A stretch of 64,000 nucleotides of DNA, from the NCBI RefSeq assembly GCF_037137055.1, contig NZ_JBBBNY010000003.1, positions 248,001 through 312,000 on the forward strand. The letters run 5' to 3'. This document shows positions 49,104 to 57,735 of the stretch, one piece after another. Numbering within the stretch: position 1 is the first letter of the stretch; every line of letters begins with the position of its first letter. A program made the translations under genes and the position numbers. Origin of the DNA: Frateuria_A yonginensis. GTDB lineage: Bacteria; Pseudomonadota; Gammaproteobacteria; Xanthomonadales; Rhodanobacteraceae. The notes under the pieces are model-generated. The model ran no database searches. It saw only the letters and a program-made list of their open reading frames with translations, and was not told the origin of the DNA.

Positions 49104-52100
49104 GTGAACCTCCCCGCCTACGCCGAACTCCACTGCCTCTCCGCCTTCAGCTTCCAGCGCGGCGCCTCGCTGGCGATCGAGCTGTTCGAACGCGCGAAAC
49201 AGCAGGGTTACGGCGCCCTCGCGATCACCGACGAATGCACCCTGGCCGGGATCGTGCGCGCGCTGGAAGCCTCGCGCGAGACGGGCGTCAAGCTCATCGT
49301 CGGTAGTGAGTTCCGATTCGAAGGCGGCCCCAAATGCGTGCTGCTGGTCGAAAACCAGCAAGGCTACGCACGGCTGTGCCAGCTCATCACCGCCGCTCGC
49401 CGGCGCGCACCGAAAGGCGGCTACGAAGCGTTACGCGAGGATCTCGCCACCACCGACGGCCTGCTCGCGCTGTGGCTACCCGCCACGGCACCCGACGAGA
49501 CCGAGGGCGCATGGTTGAAGGAGCGCTTCCCCGGCCGCTGCTGGCTGGCCGTCGAACTGCACCGCGGCCCCGACGACGACGCGCGCCTGGCCGAACTGCG
49601 CAGCCTCGGCGAACGCCTGGCGCTGCCGCAGGTCGCCGCCGGCGACGTGCACATGCATGTGCGCGCCCGCCGCCCGCTGCAGGACGTGATGACCGCGATC
49701 CGCCACCACACCACCGTGGCGCGGGCCGGCCATCGCCTGTTCCCCAACGGCGAACGCCATCTGCGCACGCGCCGCGCGCTCGCGGCCATCTATCCGCCCG
49801 AGTTGCTGGCCGAGAGCGTGGCGATCGCGCAGCGCTGTACGTTCCGGCTGGAGGAGCTCGAGTACACCTACCCGCACGAGCTGGTACCCGAAGGCCACAC
49901 GCCGACCACCTGGCTGCGCCAGCTGGTCGAGGAAGGCATGCGCTGGCGCTGGCCGGACGGGGTGCCTGCGAAAGAGCGCCAGCAGATCGAACAGGAACTG
50001 GCTCTTGTCCGGACCAAGAAGTACGAGTCCTACTTCCTCACCGTGCACGACATCGTGCGCTTCGCGCGCTCGAAGCAGATCCTCTGCCAGGGTCGCGGCT
50101 CGGCGGCCAACTCGCTGGTCTGCTACGCGCTCGGTATCACCGAAGCCGATCCGGCAACGAGCAACCTGCTCTTCGAACGCTTCATCTCGGCCGACCGCGA
50201 CGAACCGCCGGACATCGACGTCGACTTCGAGCACGAGCGCCGCGAAGAGGTGCTGCAGTACGTGTTCGACCGCTACGGCCGCGACCGCGCCGCGCTCACC
50301 GCGGTGGCGACCGAGTACCGTGGCCGCGGCGCGGTCCGTGACGTGGCACGCGCGCTGGGCATGTCGCCGGAGCTGGCCGGCGAGCTGTCCGCCACGCTCG
50401 ACCGCTGGAGCGGCGAGGTGCCGCCGTCGGACCGCCTGCGCGAGCGCGGCTTCGATCCGGACACCCCGCTGATACGCCAGGTCCTCGCGCTCACCGCGCA
50501 ACTGATCGGCTTTCCCCGCCACCTCTCCCAGCACCCCGGCGGCTTCGTCATTTCCGAGCATCCGCTCTCGACGCTGGTGCCGGTGGAGAACACCGCGATG
50601 GACGGCCGCACGGTGATCCAGTGGAACAAGGACGACCTGGACACCCTTGGCATGCTCAAGGTCGACTGCCTCGCGCTGGGCATGCTCACGGCGGTGCGCA
50701 AGACCTTCGACCTGCTGCGCGGGCACGGCCGCGGCGCGTACACCATTGCCGGCATCAACAAGGATCACAAGGACGACGAGGCCACCTACGACATGATCAG
50801 CCGCGCCGACACCATCGGCGTGTTCCAGATCGAGTCGCGCGCGCAGATGGCGATGCTGCCGCGCCTCAAGCCGCGCAAGTTCTACGACCTGGTGATCGAG
50901 GTGGCGATCGTGCGCCCCGGCCCGATCCAGGGCGACATGGTGCATCCGTACCTGCGCCGGCGAAACGGCGAGGAGCCGGTCGACTACCCCTCCGAGAAAC
51001 TGAAGGGCGTTCTCGAACGCACCCTGGGCGTCCCGCTGTTCCAGGAGCAGGTGATGCAGATCGCCATGGTCGCCGCCGACTTCAACGGCAGCCAGGCCGA
51101 CGCCCTGCGCCGCTCGATGGCCGCCTGGAAACGCCACGGCGGCCTGGAACCGCATCGCGATAAGCTGCTCGCCGGCATGCTGAAGAACGGCTACTCGCGC
51201 GAGTTCGCCGAGCACCTGTTCGAGCAGATCAAGGGCTTCGGAAGCTACGGCTTCCCGGAATCGCACGCGGCGAGCTTCGCCTTGCTCGCCTACGTGAGCA
51301 GCTGGCTGAAATGCCACGAGCCGGCGGCGTTCGCCTGCGCGCTGATCAACTCCGCGCCGATGGGCTTCTACTCGCCCGACCAGTTGCTGCAGGACGCGCG
51401 CCGCCATGGCGTGCGCACGCTGCCCATCGACGTGCGGCACAGCGACTGGGACTGCACGCTGGAACCCGAGCGCGATGCGCGCCTGCAGCCGGCGATCCGC
51501 ATGGGGCTGCGGCTGATCCGCGGCTTCTCGGAAACGACCGCGAAAGCCATCGTGGCCGCCCGCAGGGAACGCCCGTTCGCCGACGTGGCCGATCTCTGCG
51601 CCCGCGCACGCCTCGACCGCCGCGCCCAGGCTCTGCTCGCCGACGCCGGCGCGCTGCGCGCGCTGGCCGGCCATCGCCACCGCGCGCGCTGGGCGATCGC
51701 CGGGGTGGAGCCGCAGCTGCCGCTGTTCCCCGGCGCCACGCCCGAGACCGAAACGGTCGCGCTGCCGCTGCCCACCCGCGGCGAGGACCTGCACGCCGAC
51801 TACGCGCTCACCGGCACCACGCTGGGCCCGCACCCCCTGCGCCTGCTGCGCGCGCGGTTGCGCGCACGGCACTTCCGCGCCTCCAACGAGCTGGCCGCAC
51901 TGCCCACCGGCCGCCCGGTGCGCGTGGCGGGCATCGTCACCCTGCGCCAGCAGCCGCAGACCTCCAGTGGCGTGGTGTTCCTGACCCTCGAGGACGAGCA
52001 CGGCCTCACCAACGTGGTGATCTGGCGCCGGGTCGTGCTGCGGCAGCGCCGCGTGCTGCTCGCCTCGCGGCTGCTCGCGGTGGAAGGGCACCTGGAAAGC

Positions 52101-52193
52101 CAGCACGGCGTGCAGCACCTGATCGCGCACACGCTGGAGGATCTGACGCCGATGCTGGGGGAACTGGACGTACGGTCGCGGGATTTCCACTAG
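49104..52193 (+). CDS. dnaE2: Error-prone DNA polymerase III alpha subunit DnaE2 (ImuC)
   Basis: DnaE2 does mutagenic lesion synthesis with ImuA/ImuB. The 1029-residue chain has a PHP domain (YAELHCLSAFSFQRGAS), the polymerase aspartates in PPDIDVDFEHERREE, the helix-hairpin-helix, and an OB fold (RVAGIVTLRQQPQT). It is shorter than replicative DnaE (about 1160), as expected. GTG 49104 was chosen because GGAG lies about nine bases upstream; ATG 49086 is in frame but abuts the REPIN with no ribosome site. Convergent with udgX. Confidence 0.95.
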   Translation: MNLPAYAELHCLSAFSFQRGASLAIELFERAKQQGYGALAITDECTLAGIVRALEASRETGVKLIVGSEFRFEGGPKCVLLVENQQGYARLCQLITAARRRAPKGGYEALREDLATTDGLLALWLPATAPDETEGAWLKERFPGRCWLAVELHRGPDDDARLAELRSLGERLALPQVAAGDVHMHVRARRPLQDVMTAIRHHTTVARAGHRLFPNGERHLRTRRALAAIYPPELLAESVAIAQRCTFRLEELEYTYPHELVPEGHTPTTWLRQLVEEGMRWRWPDGVPAKERQQIEQELALVRTKKYESYFLTVHDIVRFARSKQILCQGRGSAANSLVCYALGITEADPATSNLLFERFISADRDEPPDIDVDFEHERREEVLQYVFDRYGRDRAALTAVATEYRGRGAVRDVARALGMSPELAGELSATLDRWSGEVPPSDRLRERGFDPDTPLIRQVLALTAQLIGFPRHLSQHPGGFVISEHPLSTLVPVENTAMDGRTVIQWNKDDLDTLGMLKVDCLALGMLTAVRKTFDLLRGHGRGAYTIAGINKDHKDDEATYDMISRADTIGVFQIESRAQMAMLPRLKPRKFYDLVIEVAIVRPGPIQGDMVHPYLRRRNGEEPVDYPSEKLKGVLERTLGVPLFQEQVMQIAMVAADFNGSQADALRRSMAAWKRHGGLEPHRDKLLAGMLKNGYSREFAEHLFEQIKGFGSYGFPESHAASFALLAYVSSWLKCHEPAAFACALINSAPMGFYSPDQLLQDARRHGVRTLPIDVRHSDWDCTLEPERDARLQPAIRMGLRLIRGFSETTAKAIVAARRERPFADVADLCARARLDRRAQALLADAGALRALAGHRHRARWAIAGVEPQLPLFPGATPETETVALPLPTRGEDLHADYALTGTTLGPHPLRLLRARLRARHFRASNELAALPTGRPVRVAGIVTLRQQPQTSSGVVFLTLEDEHGLTNVVIWRRVVLRQRRVLLASRLLAVEGHLESQHGVQHLIAHTLEDLTPMLGELDVRSRDFH

Positions 52194-52211
52194 GGCCGGG
52201 CAAGACCGGTG

Positions 52212-52874
52212 CTACCCCAGCCCTTCCAGCGCCTCCGCCACCGCCCGCAGGTCCGCCACCAGCTCCGCGAACGCCTGGTGCCGCCGCGCCTCCTCCGGCA
52301 TGCGCAGCACCGCCGAGGGATGCCAGGTCGCCAGCCCCCGCACCCTTTCGCCCAGCGGCCGCCACGCGCCACGCTCGCGCGTGATGCGAAAGGCGTTGCC
52401 GAACATGGTCTGTGCCGCCATCGCGCCCAGGCCCACCACCAGCCTCGGCTGCACCCGCAGCAGTTCGGCCGCCAGCCACATGCGGCAGGCGGCCTGCTCG
52501 GCGGCATTGGCCCGCTTGTGCAGCTTGGCGGTGCCGCGGGCCTCGTACTTGAAATGCTTGACCGTGTTGGTGAGATAGAGCATCGCGCGGTCCAGCCCGG
52601 CCTCGCCCAGCGCGCGGTCGAGCAGTTGCCCGGCCGGACCCACGAAGGGCACGCCCTCGCGGTCCTCGTGCAGCCCGGGCTGCTCTCCGATCAGCATCAC
52701 CCTCGCCGTCGCCGGCCCCTCGCCGAACACGGTCTGCGTGCCGTAGCGCCACAGCGGGCAGGCATGGCAGTCGCGCGCCTTGCGCCGCAAGGTGGTGAGC
52801 GTACCGGCGGGAACTTCGTCGACCGGCTTGGCCAACGGGACGCCGAAGGGATGGCTGGAAGCGCGCGTGGGCAT
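52212..52874 (-). CDS. UdgX-like uracil-DNA glycosylase family protein
   Basis: The 220-residue protein matches family 4/UdgX glycosylases: CHACPLW (Cys36, Cys39), TQTVFGEGP, the UdgX variant GEQPGLHEDREGVPFVGPAG, NTVKHFKYEARG, AACRMWL (Cys130) and WHPSAVLR. His119 in TAKLHKRAN lies where UdgX carries the catalytic His that links covalently to the abasic site after uracil removal. The flanking KRR of the usual loop is here TAK. Only three cysteines occur, so the fourth iron-sulfur ligand is unclear. It ends 18 bases from dnaE2, tail to tail. Confidence 0.85.
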   Translation of the reverse strand: MPTRASSHPFGVPLAKPVDEVPAGTLTTLRRKARDCHACPLWRYGTQTVFGEGPATARVMLIGEQPGLHEDREGVPFVGPAGQLLDRALGEAGLDRAMLYLTNTVKHFKYEARGTAKLHKRANAAEQAACRMWLAAELLRVQPRLVVGLGAMAAQTMFGNAFRITRERGAWRPLGERVRGLATWHPSAVLRMPEEARRHQAFAELVADLRAVAEALEGLG

Positions 52875-52936
52875 GGCGGGCGGACGCTAGCGTCGAGGGG
52901 GTGAACCCGCCGGCAAGGCTCGAGCCCAGGGCACGA

Positions 52937-53812
52937 TCAGAGCGAACGCAGGAAGGCTTCCAGCAGCGCACCACGGTACTTCTGCCTGTGCAGCAGCAGC
53001 GACAGCATGCGCCTGAGGTCCAGGAACGGCGTCTTCAATGCCTTGAGCCGGCCGGTGGCCAGCGCATCGACCAGCGCCACCTCGGGCAGGCAGGCGATGC
53101 CCAGGCCCGCGGCGACGGCCTGCTTGATCGCCTCGACCTGGTCCAGCTCCAGCACCGTCTCGCCGGGCGGCAACTGGGCCAGCACGCGCTCGGTGGTGGC
53201 CCGCGTGGCCGAGCCCGGCTCACGCAGGACCCAGCGGGCGCCGGCAAAGTCGACCGGCTTGAGGCCGCGCTTGCGGGCGAGCGGATGGTCCGGCGCCGCG
53301 CACACGCACAGGCGATCCTCGCGCCAGGGCCTGAGCTCCAGTTGCGGGTGCGCCACCGGGCCCTCGACGCAGCCCAGGTCGAGCGCATGGTCCAGCAGCA
53401 TCGCCGCGATGGCGTGGGTGTTGGCCACGCGCAGGCGGATCGCCACCCGCGGCTGTGCGCGCACGAACGCGCCCAGCAGCTCGCCCACCAGGTAGTTGCC
53501 CACGGTGTTGCTGGCGCCGATGCGCAGCTCGCCCGCCAGGGCCTGCGCGTCCCCCTGCCCGAACCGGGCGAGTTCCGCGTGGCGCTCCAGCAGCTCCTGG
53601 GCGCGCGGCAGCAGCTCGCGCCCGCGTGCGTTGAGATGCAGCCGGCCACGCTCGCGGTCGAACAGCGGCGCGCCGAGCTGCCGCTCCAGCTCGGCCAGCG
53701 CCATGCTGGCGGCCGGCTGGGTCAGGTGCACGCGCTCGGCGGCCGCGCGCAGGCTGCCGTGCAGCGCGGTCTGCACGAACACGTCGAGCTGGCGGGGGGT
53801 GATGTTGAGCAT
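52937..53812 (-). CDS. LysR-family transcriptional regulator (YeiE-like)
   Basis: The 291-residue regulator has the winged HTH (about 1-60, ITPRQLDVFVQTALHGSLRAAA and LTQPAASMALAELE) and a periplasmic-binding-like effector domain (about 90-290, LRIGASNTVGNYLVG). The N-terminus and the divergent YeiH-type transporter match the YeiE/CysB-type pair that controls sulfite- or cysteine-linked export in enterobacteria. ATG 53812. Effector unknown. Confidence 0.88.
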   Translation of the reverse strand: MLNITPRQLDVFVQTALHGSLRAAAERVHLTQPAASMALAELERQLGAPLFDRERGRLHLNARGRELLPRAQELLERHAELARFGQGDAQALAGELRIGASNTVGNYLVGELLGAFVRAQPRVAIRLRVANTHAIAAMLLDHALDLGCVEGPVAHPQLELRPWREDRLCVCAAPDHPLARKRGLKPVDFAGARWVLREPGSATRATTERVLAQLPPGETVLELDQVEAIKQAVAAGLGIACLPEVALVDALATGRLKALKTPFLDLRRMLSLLLHRQKYRGALLEAFLRSL

Positions 53813-53830
53813 TCAGTTCATCTTATAGCA

Positions 53831-53861
53831 GCCATCAGATATACAAAGTTCTGCTGATGGC
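53831..53861. promoter_or_regulatory. Inverted repeat in the LysR/yeiH divergent promoter
   Basis: GCCATCAG (53831-53838) and CTGATGGC (53854-53861) form a perfect 8+8 inverted repeat with a 15-base spacer, AT-rich (ATATACAAAGTT). A -10-like TATACA (53840-53845) for the transporter lies inside. This is the position expected for a LysR operator. Confidence 0.5.
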
Positions 53862-53905
53862 CCTGCGTAGGGACAATGGGTGCCTCCCGACCCTCCGGAC
53901 GATCG

Positions 53906-54925
53906 ATGAACGCCGTCGCCGCCACGCCCGCCCCCACCCTGTCCGCCCGCCTGCCGGGCCTGGGCCTCGCGCTGGCCCTCGCGCTGGCGGCGCTGTGGCT
54001 GGGGCGGCTGGCGCCGCTGGTCGGCGGACCGGTGATCGGCATCGTGCTCGGCATCCTGGTGCGCAACCTGGCCGCGCCCGGCGCGCGCTTCGCGCCCGGC
54101 ATCCAGTTCGCCGGCAAGCAGGTGCTGCAGTGGTCGATCATCGCGCTCGGCTTCGGTCTCAGCCTCGACCAGGTGGCGAAGACCGGGCTGGAGTCGCTAT
54201 CGGTCACGCTGGTCACCATGAGCGCGGCGTTCGTGGCCGCCTGGGGCCTGGGCCGGCTGCTCGGCGTGCACGACCAGCTCAAGGTGCTGATCGGCGTGGG
54301 CACCGCGATCTGCGGCGGCTCGGCGATCGCGGCGGTGACGCCGATCATCAGGCCCGACGAGCACGATACCGCCTTCGCGATCTCCACCATCTTCCTGTTC
54401 AACCTGGTGGCGGTGCTGCTGTTCCCGCTGCTGGGGCACCTGATGAACCTGTCCGACCTGGGCTTCGGACTGTGGGCAGGCACCGCGATCAACGACACCT
54501 CCTCGGTGGTCGCGGCCGGCTACAGCTACAGCCACGCGGCCGGCGACTACGCCACCATCGTCAAGCTGACCCGTGCCACGCTGATCATTCCCGTGTGCAT
54601 CACGCTGGCGGTGATGGTGGCCTTGCGCGAGAAGAAGAAGGGCGCGGCGGATTTCAGCCTCCGGCGCATCTTCCCGTGGTTCATCCTGTGGTTCCTGGTC
54701 GCTTCGGCGGTGCGCACGGCCGGCCTGGTGCCGACGGCGATCCAGCCGGCAATCCACGCCGCGGCGGAGTTCCTGATCATCGTCGCGCTCACCGCGATCG
54801 GCCTGTCGGCCAACCTGCGCCGGATGGTCGCCAGCGGGCCGCGGCCGATCCTGCTGGGGCTCGGCGTGTGGGTGGCGGTGGCGGTGAGCAGCCTGCTGGT
54901 GCAACTGGCGATCGGCCGGCTCTGA
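53906..54925 (+). CDS. YeiH-family (UPF0324) inner-membrane transporter
   Basis: The 339-residue protein has about ten membrane helices and the family blocks GGPVIGIVLGILVRNLAAPG, IALGFGLSLDQV, and GTAICGGSAIAAVTPII. Family members are putative sulfate/thiol or other anion exporters; function here is inferred only from the family. ATG 53906 (MNAVAATPAP) was chosen; ten codons of in-frame sequence precede it. Divergent from the LysR gene. Confidence 0.87.
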   Translation: MNAVAATPAPTLSARLPGLGLALALALAALWLGRLAPLVGGPVIGIVLGILVRNLAAPGARFAPGIQFAGKQVLQWSIIALGFGLSLDQVAKTGLESLSVTLVTMSAAFVAAWGLGRLLGVHDQLKVLIGVGTAICGGSAIAAVTPIIRPDEHDTAFAISTIFLFNLVAVLLFPLLGHLMNLSDLGFGLWAGTAINDTSSVVAAGYSYSHAAGDYATIVKLTRATLIIPVCITLAVMVALREKKKGAADFSLRRIFPWFILWFLVASAVRTAGLVPTAIQPAIHAAAEFLIIVALTAIGLSANLRRMVASGPRPILLGLGVWVAVAVSSLLVQLAIGRL

Positions 54926-54950
54926 GAGGCTGCCGCAACGGCATGCCCGT

Positions 54951-55021
54951 GCAGGCGCGAGCTTGCTGCGATGCCCTTGGCCGGGTACGGATCCCAAGGA
55001 TCGCGAGCAAGCTCGCTCCTA
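54951..55021. repeat. REPIN at the end of tsaB
   Basis: Left arm GCAGGCGCGAGCTTGCTGCG (from 54951, one base short of the others) faces GCGAGCAAGCTCGCTCCTA (to 55021). The final CTA (55019-55021) is the tsaB TAG stop. It separates the convergent YeiH gene and tsaB. Confidence 0.85.
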
Positions 55022-55720
55022 TGAGTTCGGGTGGGGACGACCTTGCTCGGCGAGCGTCAGCGCGACCTTGTCGCGCAGGTACACGGGCAGGGCCTGCTCG
55101 GGCGGCACGGCACGGCCCGCCTGGTACTCTCGCACGGCCAGTTCGGCGACGTGGCGGGCCTGCGGATAGCGCTCGCCGTCGGCGTGCTGCAACTTGCCGG
55201 TGAGATACCCGCGCAGGACGTCGGCGTAGGTGGTCCAGCCGCTGCCGACCACGGCCCAGGCCGGGGCTTCGGGCAACGTCAGGGCCTCCGGTGCGCAGAC
55301 GCGCTCCGCGTCCAGCGCCACCAGCCCGCCGGTCCCGTCGCGACGGTAGCAGGCGGCATAGATCTCGCCCATGCGCGCGTCGATCACGGCGAGGATGGAC
55401 GTCTCGTCCTCCGGCGCCTCCAGCGCCAGCGCCGCAAGCGAGGACACCGGCACCACCGGGCGGTCGAGCGCCAGCGCCATGCCCTGCGCCAGCGCCACGC
55501 CCAGGCGCACGCCGGTGAACGCGCCGGGGCCGCGGCCGACCGCGATCGCATCGAGCGCGTGCTTGCCCAGGCCCGCCTCGGCGAGCAGCGCGGCGGCCAT
55601 CGGCAGGGCGAGCTCGGCGTGGCGGCGCGGCGCCAGTTCGCTGCGCGCGATGACTTGTTCGCCGTGCACGAGGGCGACGGAGCAGGCTTCGGTGCTGGTT
55701 TCGATCGCGAGCAGGTTCAT
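55019..55720 (-). CDS. tsaB: tRNA threonylcarbamoyladenosine biosynthesis protein TsaB
   Basis: TsaB pairs with TsaD to make t6A on ANN-decoding tRNAs. The 233-residue chain has the actin-like LLAIETSTEACSVALV start, HAELALPMAAALL, and GRGPGAFTGVRLGVALA. Length is normal. ATG 55720 was chosen at that N-terminus. Its TAG stop belongs to a REPIN. Partners are outside the window. Confidence 0.95.
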   Translation of the reverse strand: MNLLAIETSTEACSVALVHGEQVIARSELAPRRHAELALPMAAALLAEAGLGKHALDAIAVGRGPGAFTGVRLGVALAQGMALALDRPVVPVSSLAALALEAPEDETSILAVIDARMGEIYAACYRRDGTGGLVALDAERVCAPEALTLPEAPAWAVVGSGWTTYADVLRGYLTGKLQHADGERYPQARHVAELAVREYQAGRAVPPEQALPVYLRDKVALTLAEQGRPHPNS

Positions 55721-55863
55721 GCGCGGGATTCTCGCACGGTCCGCGCACGCTCCTCCCTCCCTGCGTGGCGGTGTCGATTCGCGGATACTCCGCGCGTCGT
55801 CATGGCGGCGCCGGCGTACCGGCGGCCTTCCCCTGTCGACGTTCCCCGAAAGGAGCTCCCGCT

Positions 55864-57318
55864 TTGAACATGCCCACCCCTTCTCCCTCCACGCCACGCG
55901 ACGGCCGCTGGCTGGCCCTCACCGTGCTCTGCCTTGGCGTCCTGATGATCGTGCTGGACACCACCATCGTGAACGTGGCGCTGCCCTCGATCCGCGCGGA
56001 CCTGGGCTTTTCCGAGGCCACGCTGGCCTGGGTGGTGAACGCCTACGTGCTCACCTACGGCGGCTTCCTGCTGCTGGGCGGGCGGCTGGGCGACCTGTTC
56101 GGCCACCGCCGGCTGTTCCTGCTCGGGCTGGTGCTGTTCACCCTGGCCTCGCTGGCCTGCGGGCTGGCCAGCTCGCGCGAGTGGCTGGTGGTGGCGCGCG
56201 GCATCCAGGGCCTGGGGGGCGCGGTGGTCACCGCGGTGGCGCTGTCGCTGATCATGGACCTGTTCACCGAGCCGGCCGAACGCGCCAAGGCGATGGGCGT
56301 GTACGGCTTCGTCTGCGCCGGCGGCGGCAGTGTGGGCGTGCTGCTCGGCGGCCTGCTGGTGAGCACGCTGAGCTGGCACTGGGTGTTCCTGGTCAACCTG
56401 CCGATCGGCCTGGCGGTGGCCGTCGCCTCGCTGCGCCTGCTGCCGGCGGTGCACGGCAGCAGCGACATGCGTCACCTGGACGTCGGCGGCGCGGTCAGCG
56501 TCACCGCGGCACTGATCCTGGCCGTGTACGCCATCGTCGGCGGCAACGAGGCCGGCTGGCTGTCCGCGCGCACGCTCGGCATGCTGGCCGGCGCGGCGGT
56601 GCTGTTCGTGCTGTTCCTCGCCATCGAGGCGCGCGTGCGCGCGCCGCTGGTGCCGCTGCAGCTGTTCCGCCTGCGCAACCTGGCGATCGCCAACATGGTC
56701 GGCGTGCTGTGGGCCGGCGCGATGTTCGCCTGGTTCTTCCTCTCCGCGCTGTACCTGCAGCTGGTGCTCGGCTACGGGCCGATGCAGGTGGGCCTGGCCT
56801 TCCTGCCCGGCAACCTGGTGATGGCCGCCTGCTCGCTGGGGCTCTCGGCGCGCATCGTGATGCGCTTCGGCATCCGCCGTCCGCTCGCCGGCGGGCTGCT
56901 GGTGGCGGCGCTCGGCCTGGCGCTGTTCGCGCGCGCGCCGGCCGACGGCCAGTTCCTGCTCGACGTGCTGCCGGGCATGGTGCTGCTCGGGCTGGGTGCG
57001 GGGATCGCCTTCAACCCGGTGCTGCTGGCCGCGATGAACGACGTCGAGCCGCGCGATTCTGGGCTGGCCTCGGGCGTCGTCAACACCGCCTTCATGATGG
57101 GCGGCGCGCTGGGCCTGGCGATCCTCGCCAGCCTCGCCGCCGCGCGTACCGGCGCGCTGCTGGAGGCCGGTGTCGCCGGCACGGTGGCGCTCAACGGCGG
57201 CTACCGGGTGGCGTTCCTGGTCGGCACCGGCTTCGCGCTGCTGGCCGCTGCGCTCGGCGGGCTGCTGTTGCGTCCGCGCATGGCCACCGCGACGGCGACG
57301 GAGCCGGCACTGCCGTAG
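55864..57318 (+). CDS. DHA2-family (EmrB/QacA) drug:proton antiporter
   Basis: The 484-residue inner-membrane protein has about fourteen helices, the DHA2 start LMIVLDTTIVNVALPSIRADLG (motif D1), the motif A loop GGRLGDLFGHRRLF, and motif C GSVGVLLGGLL. Substrates are usually drugs or toxic organics; none is indicated. TTG 55864 was preferred because AGGAG lies eight bases before it; ATG 55870 two codons later is the alternative. Not adjacent to an efflux membrane-fusion partner. Confidence 0.9.
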   Translation: MNMPTPSPSTPRDGRWLALTVLCLGVLMIVLDTTIVNVALPSIRADLGFSEATLAWVVNAYVLTYGGFLLLGGRLGDLFGHRRLFLLGLVLFTLASLACGLASSREWLVVARGIQGLGGAVVTAVALSLIMDLFTEPAERAKAMGVYGFVCAGGGSVGVLLGGLLVSTLSWHWVFLVNLPIGLAVAVASLRLLPAVHGSSDMRHLDVGGAVSVTAALILAVYAIVGGNEAGWLSARTLGMLAGAAVLFVLFLAIEARVRAPLVPLQLFRLRNLAIANMVGVLWAGAMFAWFFLSALYLQLVLGYGPMQVGLAFLPGNLVMAACSLGLSARIVMRFGIRRPLAGGLLVAALGLALFARAPADGQFLLDVLPGMVLLGLGAGIAFNPVLLAAMNDVEPRDSGLASGVVNTAFMMGGALGLAILASLAAARTGALLEAGVAGTVALNGGYRVAFLVGTGFALLAAALGGLLLRPRMATATATEPALP

Positions 57319-57735
57319 CCTGCGGCCTCGGTGGGCGGCGCAACGCCGCCCGCCCCACGCGTCCGCGCCGATCGAGCCACGGGCGCCGTCACGGCCACGT
57401 CACGCCCGTCCAGCTGCTGCCGAGGCGTCCGGCCGCTAGCACAGCATGCGTGCGCAAAACGTCGTCGCCGCACCGAATCGAATCCTTGCGAAGGCCTACC
57501 CGTTCCTTAACCAGCGCTGTGTTCGAGTGGCTCCCAACGAACGGGTTCAGGAGACGCTCATGCGACCGACTCGCACGCCAGCCTCTGCGCAAGCCACCCC
57601 ACGCGACCCGCGGTCGCCGGAGCGCCTTTTCCGCCGCGCCTGACCGTCCGGTCGCAGGCGCCCCCCTCATCCCTTTCCCGTCGCCGACCCGCCGCCAGGT
57701 GGGCCGGCGTCGAGTCGCCCCCGTCAGGAGAATCC
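57319..57735. other. 417-base region between the MFS exporter and the sulfate operon
   Basis: No full-size gene is seen. It contains a perfect 8-bp GC hairpin (57333-57351, GGGCGGCG-CAA-CGCCGCCC, no T-run), which may end the exporter transcript. A small open frame with a ribosome site (57560-57643) follows. No riboswitch was recognised. The operon's promoter is expected here but was not identified. Confidence 0.6.
57560..57643 (+). CDS. Possible 27-residue leader peptide of the sulfate operon
   Basis: ATG 57560 is preceded by CAGGAG six bases upstream and opens MRPTRTPASAQATPR..., a 27-residue Arg/Pro-rich peptide ending in TGA 57643. No Cys or Met-rich run is present, so classic sulfur attenuation is not supported. 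It is the only gene-like frame in the gap with a good ribosome site, but such a short frame could be chance. Confidence 0.35.
   Translation: MRPTRTPASAQATPRDPRSPERLFRRA

Noticed and set aside
53876..53905. Earlier in-frame start for the YeiH gene at 53876
   Set aside because: No ribosome site was found there, and the ten residues added are not family-like. ATG 53906 was kept.
57446..57643. 65-residue open frame containing the 27-residue leader candidate
   Set aside because: Its ATG at 57446 has no ribosome site; only the inner ATG at 57560 has one.
57319..57735. Riboswitch (SAM or similar) upstream of the sulfate operon
   Set aside because: No conserved aptamer core was recognised. Only a small hairpin and a short frame are visible.
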